From Lachnospiraceae bacterium (GTDB taxonomy: Bacteria; Bacillota; Clostridia; Lachnospirales; Lachnospiraceae): DNA of 64,000 nucleotides. Below, piece by piece: positions 51,635 to 60,117 of this stretch. The first letter of the stretch is position 1. Each line of letters begins with the position of its first letter. The stretch spans positions 1-64,000 of the forward strand of contig JAAWCJ010000003.1 in the NCBI GenBank assembly GCA_022793195.1, read 5' to 3'. The notes under the pieces are model-generated. The model made no database searches. It saw only the letters and a program-made list of their open reading frames with translations, and was not told the origin of the DNA. The translations under genes and the position numbers were made by a program.

Positions 51635-52449
51635 AAGGTGATCACCATGCCTTCCTTTGCAAAACGGCTTGCAGGGTCTTGTTGCCTGGCTTTTTGTTCC
51701 TGGCAACGTAAAAATGTGTCCGAATAGCTCCAGTCATAATGCATCATGAGAGCTATTTTTGCCTGTGCTGCCAGGCGCAGGGCGATTCCCTGATGCCAGG
51801 TGGAATGTCCCCATCCTGGACGTAAATGTTCCGGTGAAAATCCGGCGTCCCAGATGAGCAGGCAAGTTCCTCTGGAGAATTCTGCCAACTGATGGAAAGT
51901 TTTTTCATCCATTTCACAGTCCAGGGCATAAGTCAGGCTTTTTCCGGCAGCTTCCAGACGGTATAAAAGGCTGCCGCCAGGATGGTTTCCCTGCATGGTA
52001 TATCCCTTGAGGAATTCTCCCTTTAAAATTTCCAGGGAAAAACCATCGCCGGGGTTCAGTTCATGGAACGTTACCCTGGCCTTAAAATCGTGGAAACCTA
52101 CCGGCCAGTAGGGTGGGGCCATGAGAAGCTCCAGATTTTGGCGAAATCCTTTGCTGCCGTATAAGTGGATTTCCATTTCCGGGTCAAAAAAGGGTGGAAA
52201 ACAGGGCAGCCCCAGTATATGATCCAGATGGAGGTGGCTGAGGAGAATGTGCAGACGTTTAAACTGCTTTTTATGGATGAACCCCTGCCCCATGGAGGAA
52301 AGCCCGCTTCCGGCATCCAGAATCACCAGTTCCTCCCCACATTCCAGTGACAGACATGTGGTGCAGCCTCCGAACTCCAGGCAGTCGGGAGCAGATCTGG
52401 GGGCGGAGCCGCGGACTCCCCAGACAGTAAGCCTCCATTCCTGTGACAT
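51631..52449 (-). CDS. MBL-fold metallo-hydrolase
   Basis: A 272-residue metallo-beta-lactamase-fold protein. The metal motif H-x-H-x-D-H is in 'LLSHLHLDHILGLP', and further ligands are 'GNHPGGSLLY', 'ALDCEMD' and 'MMHYDWSY'. The start 'WGVRGSAPRSAPDCLEFGGC' is typical of the phosphodiesterase/RNase Z-like group, some members of which hydrolyse cyclic nucleotides. It sits between a nucleotide cyclase and an HD-GYP gene, so a role in cAMP turnover is an attractive but unproven idea. A TATGATACCTCC region (minus: GGAGGTATCAT) precedes the start. Confidence 0.88.
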   Translation of the reverse strand: MSQEWRLTVWGVRGSAPRSAPDCLEFGGCTTCLSLECGEELVILDAGSGLSSMGQGFIHKKQFKRLHILLSHLHLDHILGLPCFPPFFDPEMEIHLYGSKGFRQNLELLMAPPYWPVGFHDFKARVTFHELNPGDGFSLEILKGEFLKGYTMQGNHPGGSLLYRLEAAGKSLTYALDCEMDEKTFHQLAEFSRGTCLLIWDAGFSPEHLRPGWGHSTWHQGIALRLAAQAKIALMMHYDWSYSDTFLRCQEQKARQQDPASRFAKEGMVITL

Positions 52450-52508
52450 ATGATACCTCCTGTATGGTTATGAAGCTTATGGATCGTTGATGAGGGCTGG
52501 CGCCCTTG

Positions 52509-54296
52509 TCACCCAATGGCATCCAGCGTCAAAATTTCAAAGTCTTCTTTTTTTCCCTTCAGGTGGATGGCGTTTCCCAGGGAAGTGGCCAAAATACGTC
52601 CCTCCAGGGCGTCGGCCACTGCTCGGGAAATATAAATTTTGCCGCCGGGAGCATTGGCTTCCAGCCTGGCGGCAGTATTGACGGTATCTCCGATGGCAGT
52701 ATAATCCATCCTTCTGGGGGAGCCGATGTTGCCCACCACGGCTTCCCCTGTATGGATTCCAATTCCAAAGGATACGGTCCGTCCATATTTTCTGCATAAT
52801 TCATCGGAGAGTTCCTTGGAACCTTCGACCATGTCCCGGGCGGCTTTTGCTGCCTGCATGACGTAATCTTCCTGGGGAAAAGGCGCGCCCCAGAAAGCCA
52901 TGGCGGCATCCCCCACGAATTTATCCAAAGTGCCTCCGTTTTTCAGGATACAGTCGGAAATCAGGGTCAGGTAGCTGTTGAGGATTTCCACAATTTGTTC
53001 CGGTGCTAAAAGCTCGGACATGGGAGTGAAACCCCGTATATCCACAAAAAGCACTGCAATCGGGGTCAATTTTCCACCCAGGGAAAGGGACTCGGTTCCT
53101 TCTTTTAAAATTTCTGTTACAATTTCCGAGGCCACATAGCGCTGGAACGTATTTGTGACACGTTGCCGTTCCAGGGCGGCCTGGATATAATTGATGGCCA
53201 GGCAGGCGGCATAGAGGATGGTAATGCAAACCGGGAGCCAGAGGGCATGCAAAATCCAGCCGGCCCGGTACAGGCCCAGGCAGAGAAGGAGCCAGCCGCC
53301 GGTAAAAGCTATCCAAAGAAAAACCGAAATACGGACCCGGAAGCGCCTGAAGGCAGAAAAACCAAGTGTCAGAAGAATAAATATCAAAACAAGCTGGAAT
53401 AAGTCGGGAACTTCTTTTTTATAGGTTCCCCGGAGAAGGGCCTGTATGGCATTGGCCTGATATTCGATTCCGTACATGGGCAGGGCATGGTCGGCGGAGG
53501 TAAAATAACTGTCCTGGAGTCCGGATGCATAAGGACCTACAAGGACGATTTTTCCGTCAAAATAATCAGGGGATATTTTACCTGAGAGAAGGTCGGCAAT
53601 GGAAACCATGGGGAAATCCCCAGGCTTCCCGCAAAAAGGCAGATACCAGAAGCCGTGCGCGTCGATGGGCGGCTCTACGATGCCGTCTTTTTTATAGAGC
53701 TTTGCAGCAGCCAAAGCCATGGAAGGAACCTGGTTTCCGTCAGGGAGCGTCAGGTATAGCATATGGTGGCGTAAGATTCCGTCTGAGTCCAACATGGCAT
53801 TGATATGACCTTGCCCCGACACGGATTTTAGTGCTTCATAAGGTTCGCCAAAAGCAGTGACAGAATGGGAGGCGAGAATATAATCTCCGTTTGTTTCTGT
53901 CAGGGCAGTCCCGAATTCTGCCGCGCAGGCAGTGATGACGTTTTGATATTGTCCTGCCGCTTCGGCCAGCCTGCGGTCTGCGTCAGGTTCTGATTCACCG
54001 GTATATAAAACATCGATTCCAATGATAGTGGGATGGCAGTCTTTGGAAGCATTTAAAACCTCCAGCGTTTCGGCGATGATGGTCCTGTCCCAGCTTTGAT
54101 AAGGCCCGTATACCTCCAGCGCTTTCTGATCAATCCCCACAAGGACAATTTTTCCGTCTGTGGAGACCCGTTCCTGATAGAGGAAATCGGAAAGGGCCAG
54201 ATCTGCATGTTTAAAGAAACCGAGTCCCAGGAAGAGAGTCATGAAGCCGGCCGCGGCAATGGTGAAAAGGGCGGAGCGGAGCTGTTTTTTGTCCAT
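52509..54296 (-). CDS. CHASE2-domain class III adenylate/guanylate cyclase
   Basis: A 595-residue membrane receptor cyclase. An N-terminal membrane helix (about 10-28) is followed by the extracellular CHASE2 sensor (about 35-290), three helices (about 300-370), then the class III cyclase domain. That has metal Asp in 'AVLFVDIRGFTPMSELL', the second in 'KFVGDAAMAFWGAPF', and 'AIGDTVNTAARLEANAPGG' with the transition-state Asn and Arg. It produces cAMP (or cGMP) on the cytoplasmic side. AAGGA precedes the start. It is the first gene of the operon; 60 bases separate it from the MBL gene. Confidence 0.9.
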   Translation of the reverse strand: MDKKQLRSALFTIAAAGFMTLFLGLGFFKHADLALSDFLYQERVSTDGKIVLVGIDQKALEVYGPYQSWDRTIIAETLEVLNASKDCHPTIIGIDVLYTGESEPDADRRLAEAAGQYQNVITACAAEFGTALTETNGDYILASHSVTAFGEPYEALKSVSGQGHINAMLDSDGILRHHMLYLTLPDGNQVPSMALAAAKLYKKDGIVEPPIDAHGFWYLPFCGKPGDFPMVSIADLLSGKISPDYFDGKIVLVGPYASGLQDSYFTSADHALPMYGIEYQANAIQALLRGTYKKEVPDLFQLVLIFILLTLGFSAFRRFRVRISVFLWIAFTGGWLLLCLGLYRAGWILHALWLPVCITILYAACLAINYIQAALERQRVTNTFQRYVASEIVTEILKEGTESLSLGGKLTPIAVLFVDIRGFTPMSELLAPEQIVEILNSYLTLISDCILKNGGTLDKFVGDAAMAFWGAPFPQEDYVMQAAKAARDMVEGSKELSDELCRKYGRTVSFGIGIHTGEAVVGNIGSPRRMDYTAIGDTVNTAARLEANAPGGKIYISRAVADALEGRILATSLGNAIHLKGKKEDFEILTLDAIG

Positions 54297-54340
54297 ATAT
54301 CCTTCTTTCTAGCCGGGAAAGGCAAAGATTTATGGATTTA

Positions 54341-54369
54341 ATTGTACAATAGAACGGAGGGGATTGCAA
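54341..54369 (-). promoter_or_regulatory. promoter of the cyclase operon
   Basis: On the minus strand TTGCAA (54369-54364), a 17-base spacer and TACAAT (54346-54341), 45 bases before the ATG. Confidence 0.6.
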
Positions 54370-54475
54370 GGGAAGAGCCTCATAACAATTTTCCGTATTT
54401 TGTTGGGAAAAATAACAGAGGAAAGAGGATATTTTTTAGAAAAAACGCGCCGGAAGAAAATCTTTTTAAGTTCTG

Positions 54476-54504
54476 TTGACTTTGATACTTTAATTCGATA
54501 TAAT
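54476..54504 (+). promoter_or_regulatory. promoter of the hyu operon
   Basis: TTGACT (54476-54481), a 17-base spacer and TATAAT (54499-54504), a strong promoter about 330 bases upstream of the first codon, so the transcript has a long leader. Confidence 0.75.
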
Positions 54505-54510
54505 ATTTAC

Positions 54511-54837
54511 TGGTATATATGGGGGAGCGGAGATCATCAGTACCGGAAAAGGGAAAGGGAAATCCGCCGAAAGCAATGTTTCGCTTGGGTCTGCATCGAA
54601 CAGGTGCAGGACTGTTTCCGAAACCCGCCACGTTTCGGAAGAGCACCGTATACCGAAGGCAGGAAATATCCTATTTTCGGAATATGTAAAGAAACCGCGA
54701 TCAAATTACAGAGAATGTTGAGAGACAGCCACGTGCATATATCACCGCACATGGCTGCTTTATTGTATAGAGCCGGGATGAGGCGCCGGTTTCGTGGAAT
54801 TTTTATAAATACAGAGGATACAAAGGAGAGAAAACCA
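54511..54837 (+). ncRNA. structured leader of the hyu operon, possible riboswitch or attenuator
   Basis: The 330-base leader has no credible gene and folds locally: TTCCGAAAC/GTTTCGGAA (54616-54640), a CCGAA/TTCGG hairpin with an inner AGGA/TCCT stem (54653-54680), and CAGCCACGTGC/GCACATGGCTG (54726-54757) followed by CTTTATT, a terminator-like end 80 bases before the start. Such a promoter, structure, terminator, gene order is that of a riboswitch or attenuator. Segments such as GCCGAAAGCAA and CAGGTGCAGGACTG recall the glycine riboswitch, but the fit is poor, so no class is assigned. Confidence 0.5.
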
Positions 54838-56892
54838 TTGAAGAAGATCAGAATCGGTGTCGATGTGGGCGGCACCAATACCGACATCTGTGCCATCGAC
54901 GAGGCGACAGGGGAGCTGATGGTCTACAAGCTTCCGTCGTCCTTAAAAGACCAGTCCCAGGCTGTGGTGGGCGGCGTAAAGAAAATCGTGGAGAAATACG
55001 GGCTGAGATATGAGGAGGTGGATCGTTTTATCCACGGAACCACAGTGGCCACCAATGCGATTCTTGAAACAAGGGGCGCCCGCACGGCCCTCGTCACCAC
55101 GAAAGGTTTTAGAGATCTTCTGGAGATCGGAAGGCAGAAGCGGCCGGATCTCTACGACTTGCAGATGGATAAGGCTCCGGTGCTAGTTCCCAGGAACCTG
55201 CGGTTTGAGCTTTCGGAGCGGATGAATTACCGGGGAGAAATCCTGGATGAGTTAAAGGATGAAGAGCTTTTGGAATTGGTAGGGCGCCTTGCGGAAAGCC
55301 ATGCGGAGGCAGTGGCCGTCCTGTTTTTAAACGCTTATTTAAACCCGGAGAATGAAGCCAGGGTGAAGGCGGTTATCGAAGAGCGTTTGCCCGGTATTTA
55401 TATTTCCACTTCCAGCGAGATTTCCAACCAGTTCCGGGAGTTTGAGAGGCTTTGCGGCACGGTCCTCAATTCCTTTGTGGGGCCGGAGGTAAAGAAATAT
55501 CTGGACAACCTGAAACATACCCTAGAGCAGATCGGCATTAAAAAGGTGTACATAAACCATTCCAACGGCGGTCTCATGTCCATTAAAGAAGCGGCGGCCT
55601 ATCCCATCAAGACGGGGCTTTCCGGTCCTGCCGCCGGGGTCATCGGCGTTCAGTACCTGATGGATTTGATCGGCGTTAAAAATGTCATCACCATTGACGT
55701 GGGCGGCACCAGCACCGACATCAGTATGATTGTGGACGGAACCATTGAAAGCTCCAAGGATAAGAATATCAGCGGCTATCCGGTGCGGATACCATCTATT
55801 GATATTTCCACCATCGGCGCCGGCGGCGGAAGCATCGCCTGGGTGGACAGCGGCGGGATTTTGAAGGTGGGTCCCCAGAGCGCCGGTGCGGAACCGGGGC
55901 CTGCCTGCTATAACCGGGGTGGTAAAAAAGCGGCCATCACCGATGCCCGCGTGGTGCTGGGGCATTTAAACAACAAAGAGCTTCTGAATGGACAGCTTCC
56001 AATCGACGCGTCCCTGTCTTTTCAGGCGGTGGAAGCGCTTTCTGAAAAGATCGGCATGAACGTGGAGGAGACGGCCAGGGGCATTGTCACCGTGGGCAAT
56101 TCCAACATTGTGAAGGAAATTAAAAATGTGACGGTGGAGAAGGGTTATAATCCCACGGATTTTGCCCTGGTGGCTTTTGGCGGTGCGGGGCCTCTCCATG
56201 CGGCGGAGCTTATGGAAGAACTCAACATGCCCATGGCCATCATCCCGAAGGCTCCCGGCCTTCTGGCGGCTTACGGGCTTTTGACGGAGGACATGCGCAG
56301 GGATTTTGTCCAGACCAATGTACTGGACCTGAATCATATTCCTTTTTCTTCCATTACAGACCGTTATAACCGCCTTGAGAGGGAGGCAGCGTCCTGGTTT
56401 GAGAAGGAACGGATCCCGGAGGAAGAGCGGGAGCTTACCTATTATCTGGATATGCGTTATAAAGGGCAAAATTATGAGATTGCCGTAAATTTTGATAAAG
56501 AGATCGTATCTATGGAACAGCTTAAAGAGCGGTTTACGGAAACTTACCTGAGGCTTTATTCCTATTCGTCGGCAGATGAGATTCAGATTGTGAATTTCGG
56601 GCTTTCGGCCATCGGCCATATTGCAAAGCCCCGGACGGCCAGGGAGGATTATGTGGGGGAGGATTCTTCCGGGGCTGTCATGGGGAGTAGGATGGTGCTG
56701 ATGGAGGACGGCAGCAGGGAGAAATACCTGCTTTACGACAGGGAACGGCTCCACTGCGGAAATGTGGTTTTCGGTCCGGCCATTGTGGAACAGATGGATT
56801 CCACCACCATTATTTTAAAGAATCAGAAGGCTGTGGTGGACGAATATTTCAACATGGTCATTACCAGAACAGGAGGGGATTCCAATGAGTAA
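54838..56892 (+). CDS. hyuA: hydantoinase/oxoprolinase family protein, HyuA subunit
   Basis: A 684-residue ATP-dependent subunit of the HyuA/5-oxoprolinase family. It starts 'IRIGVDVGGTNTDICAID' (ASKHA phosphate-1), with 'RFIHGTTVATNAILE', 'RGARTALVTTKGFRDLLEIG' and 'VITIDVGGTSTDISMI' (second phosphate motif), then 'GPQSAGAEPGPACYNRGG'. Family enzymes cleave cyclic amides (hydantoins, oxoproline) or carboxylate ketones at ATP cost. The start is TTG 54838 behind AAAGGAGAG; the open frame upstream spans the leader and has no family match. It works with HyuB. Confidence 0.9.
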   Translation: MKKIRIGVDVGGTNTDICAIDEATGELMVYKLPSSLKDQSQAVVGGVKKIVEKYGLRYEEVDRFIHGTTVATNAILETRGARTALVTTKGFRDLLEIGRQKRPDLYDLQMDKAPVLVPRNLRFELSERMNYRGEILDELKDEELLELVGRLAESHAEAVAVLFLNAYLNPENEARVKAVIEERLPGIYISTSSEISNQFREFERLCGTVLNSFVGPEVKKYLDNLKHTLEQIGIKKVYINHSNGGLMSIKEAAAYPIKTGLSGPAAGVIGVQYLMDLIGVKNVITIDVGGTSTDISMIVDGTIESSKDKNISGYPVRIPSIDISTIGAGGGSIAWVDSGGILKVGPQSAGAEPGPACYNRGGKKAAITDARVVLGHLNNKELLNGQLPIDASLSFQAVEALSEKIGMNVEETARGIVTVGNSNIVKEIKNVTVEKGYNPTDFALVAFGGAGPLHAAELMEELNMPMAIIPKAPGLLAAYGLLTEDMRRDFVQTNVLDLNHIPFSSITDRYNRLEREAASWFEKERIPEEERELTYYLDMRYKGQNYEIAVNFDKEIVSMEQLKERFTETYLRLYSYSSADEIQIVNFGLSAIGHIAKPRTAREDYVGEDSSGAVMGSRMVLMEDGSREKYLLYDRERLHCGNVVFGPAIVEQMDSTTIILKNQKAVVDEYFNMVITRTGGDSNE

Positions 56893-58549
56893 GATCAATT
56901 CCATTACCCTGGAGGTGATCAGCAACGGCCTCCTTTCCATTGCGGAACAGATGGGGGTTATACTGACAAAGACGGCCTACAGTACCAATATCAAGGAGCG
57001 CAAGGACTTGTCGGTGGCCATCTTTGACGCCGACGGCAAGGTGCTTTCCCTGGCCCAGCATATTCCCATCCATTTCAGCTCTCTCTTTGGAGCCGTGGAG
57101 GAAGCGCTGAAGCGGTGGGACAAGTCGGAGATTTACGATGGGGACGTGTTTATTGCCAATGACCCTTACACCGGAGGTGGTTCCCATCTGCCGGATATTG
57201 CCCTGGTGCGGCCGGTGTTTTATGAAGGGAAGCTGATTGCCTTTGTGGTCAACAACGGCCACCATGCGGACCGCTCCAGAAGGGGTCCCACGGTCTATGA
57301 CGAAGGCCTCCGGATCCCTGTGGTGAAGCTTTATGAAAAAGGGGAACTGAACAGGGATATTTATGACTTGATTCTCCTTAACTTCCAGCTCAAGGAGGAA
57401 CGGAGAGGGGACATCCAGGCCCAACTGATCACCAACCAGTTCGGAGCGGACAAGCTGATCGAACTTTGCAAAAAGATCGGCCTGGAGACATATTTTGAGT
57501 TCTGCCGGGAGTGGTTAAAATACGGGGAGAAAAAGGCCCGTGCCGCCATTGCAGCCCTGCCGGACGGGGAATATGAGTTTGAAGACATTTTGGACGACGA
57601 CGGGAACGGTAATGAGAACCTGAAAATATGCGTGAAGCTCCGTATCGACGGAGACCGGATCCTGTTCGACTTTTCCGGCAGTCATCCCCAGGTGCCGGGG
57701 CCTTATAATTGTGTGAGGAGTGCCCTTCTTGCCACCGTATATTATTCGGTGAAATGTCTCTTGGATAAGACTATTCCGGCCAATTCCGGTTTTTTTGACA
57801 GTATTGAGGTGAAGGCGGAGCCAGGGACCATTGTGTGTGCCAGTGAGCCTGCTCCCACCTTTGACCGGGAGACCACCACCCAGCGGCTGGCGGACGTGAT
57901 CTTTGGGGCTTTTGCCAAAATCGATCCGGAGAATGTCATTGCGGCCGGTTGCGGGGCCGTGACTTTTTACAGCATTGCCGGGCAGGATGCGCGTTCCGGG
58001 AAACCATATGTCTATGTGGAGACCATCGGCGGCGGAAACGGCGCAAGATACAACAAAGACGGCCTGGATGCGGTCCAGGTTCACATGACCAACAGCTCCA
58101 ACCTGCCCATTGAGTCGCTGGAGATGGAGTATCCGCTCATGGTGGAGGAATACGCCCTGGAGGAGGATTCCGGAGGCCCGGGGAAATACAGGGGCGGGCT
58201 GGGAATCAGAAGAGGTATCCGGGTTCTTGCGGACAGTGAAAACACCATGTTGGCGGCGGCTTCCACGGAGCGGATTCGTACGAAGCCCTGGGGTCTTTCG
58301 GGAGGCCTTGGCGGAGCCACTTCTTATCTGGACATTTGCCGTATGGGCAAAAAGATCAATGAGGCCAACAAAGTGCGTAATGTCCCTTTGGAAGCCGGAG
58401 ACACGGTTACTTTGGTTTCGGCCGGGGGCGGCGGCTATGGCGATCCCAAGCTTCGGGAACCGGAACGGGTGGCCCGCGACTACGAAGAAGGAAAAATCAG
58501 CCTGGAGACGTGGAAAGCATGTTATCCGGCTTTTGAAAAAAGAACATGA
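56885..58549 (+). CDS. hyuB: hydantoinase B/oxoprolinase family protein, HyuB subunit
   Basis: A 554-residue subunit. 'VISNGLLSIAEQMGVILTKT' and 'DLSVAIFDADGKVLSLAQHI' open it, 'VFIANDPYTGGGSHLPDIAL' and 'ADRSRRGPT' follow, and the C terminus has 'YALEEDSGGPGKYRGGLGIR' and 'VSAGGGGYGDPK'. The pair HyuA/HyuB hydrolyses a cyclic amide or similar bond. The start overlaps the hyuA stop by eight bases behind GGAGGGG. The substrate is not evident; no purine or hydantoin genes lie nearby in the window. Confidence 0.92.
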   Translation: MSKINSITLEVISNGLLSIAEQMGVILTKTAYSTNIKERKDLSVAIFDADGKVLSLAQHIPIHFSSLFGAVEEALKRWDKSEIYDGDVFIANDPYTGGGSHLPDIALVRPVFYEGKLIAFVVNNGHHADRSRRGPTVYDEGLRIPVVKLYEKGELNRDIYDLILLNFQLKEERRGDIQAQLITNQFGADKLIELCKKIGLETYFEFCREWLKYGEKKARAAIAALPDGEYEFEDILDDDGNGNENLKICVKLRIDGDRILFDFSGSHPQVPGPYNCVRSALLATVYYSVKCLLDKTIPANSGFFDSIEVKAEPGTIVCASEPAPTFDRETTTQRLADVIFGAFAKIDPENVIAAGCGAVTFYSIAGQDARSGKPYVYVETIGGGNGARYNKDGLDAVQVHMTNSSNLPIESLEMEYPLMVEEYALEEDSGGPGKYRGGLGIRRGIRVLADSENTMLAAASTERIRTKPWGLSGGLGGATSYLDICRMGKKINEANKVRNVPLEAGDTVTLVSAGGGGYGDPKLREPERVARDYEEGKISLETWKACYPAFEKRT

Positions 58550-58566
58550 AGAGGAGGAGTTGAAAA

Positions 58567-60021
58567 GTGAGTAAGGAAAAAGCACCTAAGAAAATGAGTT
58601 TTCCCGTGGCAGTCTTCACGTTGCTTGTGCTGATTGCCGTCATGGCCGTGGGGCTGGCGGTACTGAAGCTTGGCACGGTCACGGTGTTTGCGCTGGTTTT
58701 GGTGGCCATGTCCCTCATTGCCCTGTTTACGGGTTTTTCCATGGAGGAGGTACAGGAAACGATCCTGGATGGCTGTAAAAAGGCGATTCTCGTGATCCTG
58801 ATTTTGATGAGTGTGGGCATGGTGGTGGGTTCCTGGATTGTGTCCGGCGTCATTCCCTCCATTATCTATTATGGCTTACAGATTTTGTCACCGTCTTATT
58901 TCCTGCTGGTGGGCTTTATCATCTGCTGTATCGTTTCGTTCTTTACGGGAAGTTCTTATACGGCAGCGGGAACTTTGGGTGTGGCTTTTATGGGAATCGG
59001 CTACGGCATCGGTGTAAACCCCGGCCTGACGGCAGGTATGGTGATTTCCGGGGCCATCTTTGGCGATAAGATGTCTCCCTTCTCCGATACCACCAACCTG
59101 GCGCCTGCCTGTGCGGGTACGGACATTTTCCTGCATATCAAGTCCATGCTTTTTACGACGGTTCCGGCAACTTTAATTGCGGCGGTATTATATTTTGTAC
59201 TGGGGTTACAGTACAGGGGTTCTTCGGTGGATCTGGCCAATGTGCAGGCCATTTCCGACGGCATTACAGGAGCGTTCAACGTGAATCCTTTCCTGGTGTT
59301 GATTCCGGTGCTGACCATTATCCTGGCCATCAAGAAGGTGCCTTCCTTCCTGGCCATGCTGACAGGGGCCATGGTGGCCGTGGTGGTGGCTTTCATTGCC
59401 CAGCCCCAGTTTGACGTGGCAACCATCTTCAATTCCATCGCAACAGGGTTCAGCCAGGAGTTTGACAATGCCATGGTGGCAAGGCTCTTTAACCGGGGCG
59501 GCATTTCCAGTATGATGACCACCGTTTCCCTGTCGCTTCTCTGTCTGGCGTTTGGAGAGCTTTTGTAGCGGATGGGAGTTTTGAATGCGATTTTAGACAA
59601 GCTGCAGGCGCTGGTGAGAAAGCCGGGTCCCCTGGTTCTTTCCACGCTGGCCACCTGCCTTCTGACGGTGGTTTTGACAGCCAGCCAGTATGTGGCTATT
59701 TTGCTCCCCGGTGAAATTTTCAAGGAATCTTATGAGAAAGCGGACGTGGCTCCCTATGTCCTTTCAAGGACACTGGAGGACGGCGGCACCATTTTCTCAT
59801 TCCTGGTGCCCTGGTCCATGGCGGCCATTTACACTTCCGGTGTTTTGGAGGTTCCGACCCTGGAATCCCTGCCTTATACTTTTATGCCGGTTCTCTGTCC
59901 CATTTTTGCGATTATCTACGCCCTTACCGGTTTTGCCGTGTTTAAGAAGGACGGCTCCCCGGTGAAGGGGAAAGGGATTTGGTTCAGCAAGAAAGCGAGA
60001 TTGGCGGCTGAGCAAAAATAA
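58567..60021 (+). pseudogene. NhaC-family antiporter interrupted by an in-frame TAG
   Basis: A 484-codon frame that would encode a 10-12 helix Na+/H+ antiporter-family (NhaC) carrier, broken by TAG at 59566-59568 after residue 333. Both halves are in the same frame and match the family; the second resumes 'RMGVLNAILDKLQALVRKPG'. The site 'FGELL-stop-RMGVL' needs only C-to-T (CAG to TAG) from a Gln codon. Features are 'FTGSSYTAAGTLGVAFMGIG' and 'GDKMSPFSDTTNLAPA'. In this operon the carrier probably imports the HyuAB substrate with Na+ or H+. It could be a recent null allele, a sequencing error or, less likely, stop read-through. A second ATG, at 59572, could start the C-terminal part. Confidence 0.75.
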
Positions 60022-60035
60022 AAAGAATATCCTGA

Positions 60036-60070
60036 AACCAGGCCGGGGACAAAGGGTCCCCGGCCTGGTT
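60036..60070 (+). terminator. strong hairpin after the NhaC gene
   Basis: AACCAGGCCGGGGAC (60036-60050) pairs perfectly with GTCCCCGGCCTGGTT (60056-60070), followed by only TTGGGG. The stem is strong; the T-run is poor, but it probably ends the hyu transcript. Confidence 0.65.
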
Positions 60071-60117
60071 TGGGGATATCGGAGGAGAAAGATAACAAAT
60101 TAGCGGGAGATATGAAG

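Noticed and set aside
54530-54620. Glycine riboswitch
   Set aside because: Only two short segments recall the aptamer; the paired regions and order do not fit well enough to call it.
54600-54720. T-box leader, because of an ACCGCG string at about 54694
   Set aside because: The rest of the T-box consensus (AGGGTGG) is missing and no specifier stem was found.
54364-54837. Longer hyuA frame starting at 54364
   Set aside because: It would begin upstream of the promoter at 54476-54504 and read through the structured leader; the family starts at 54838.
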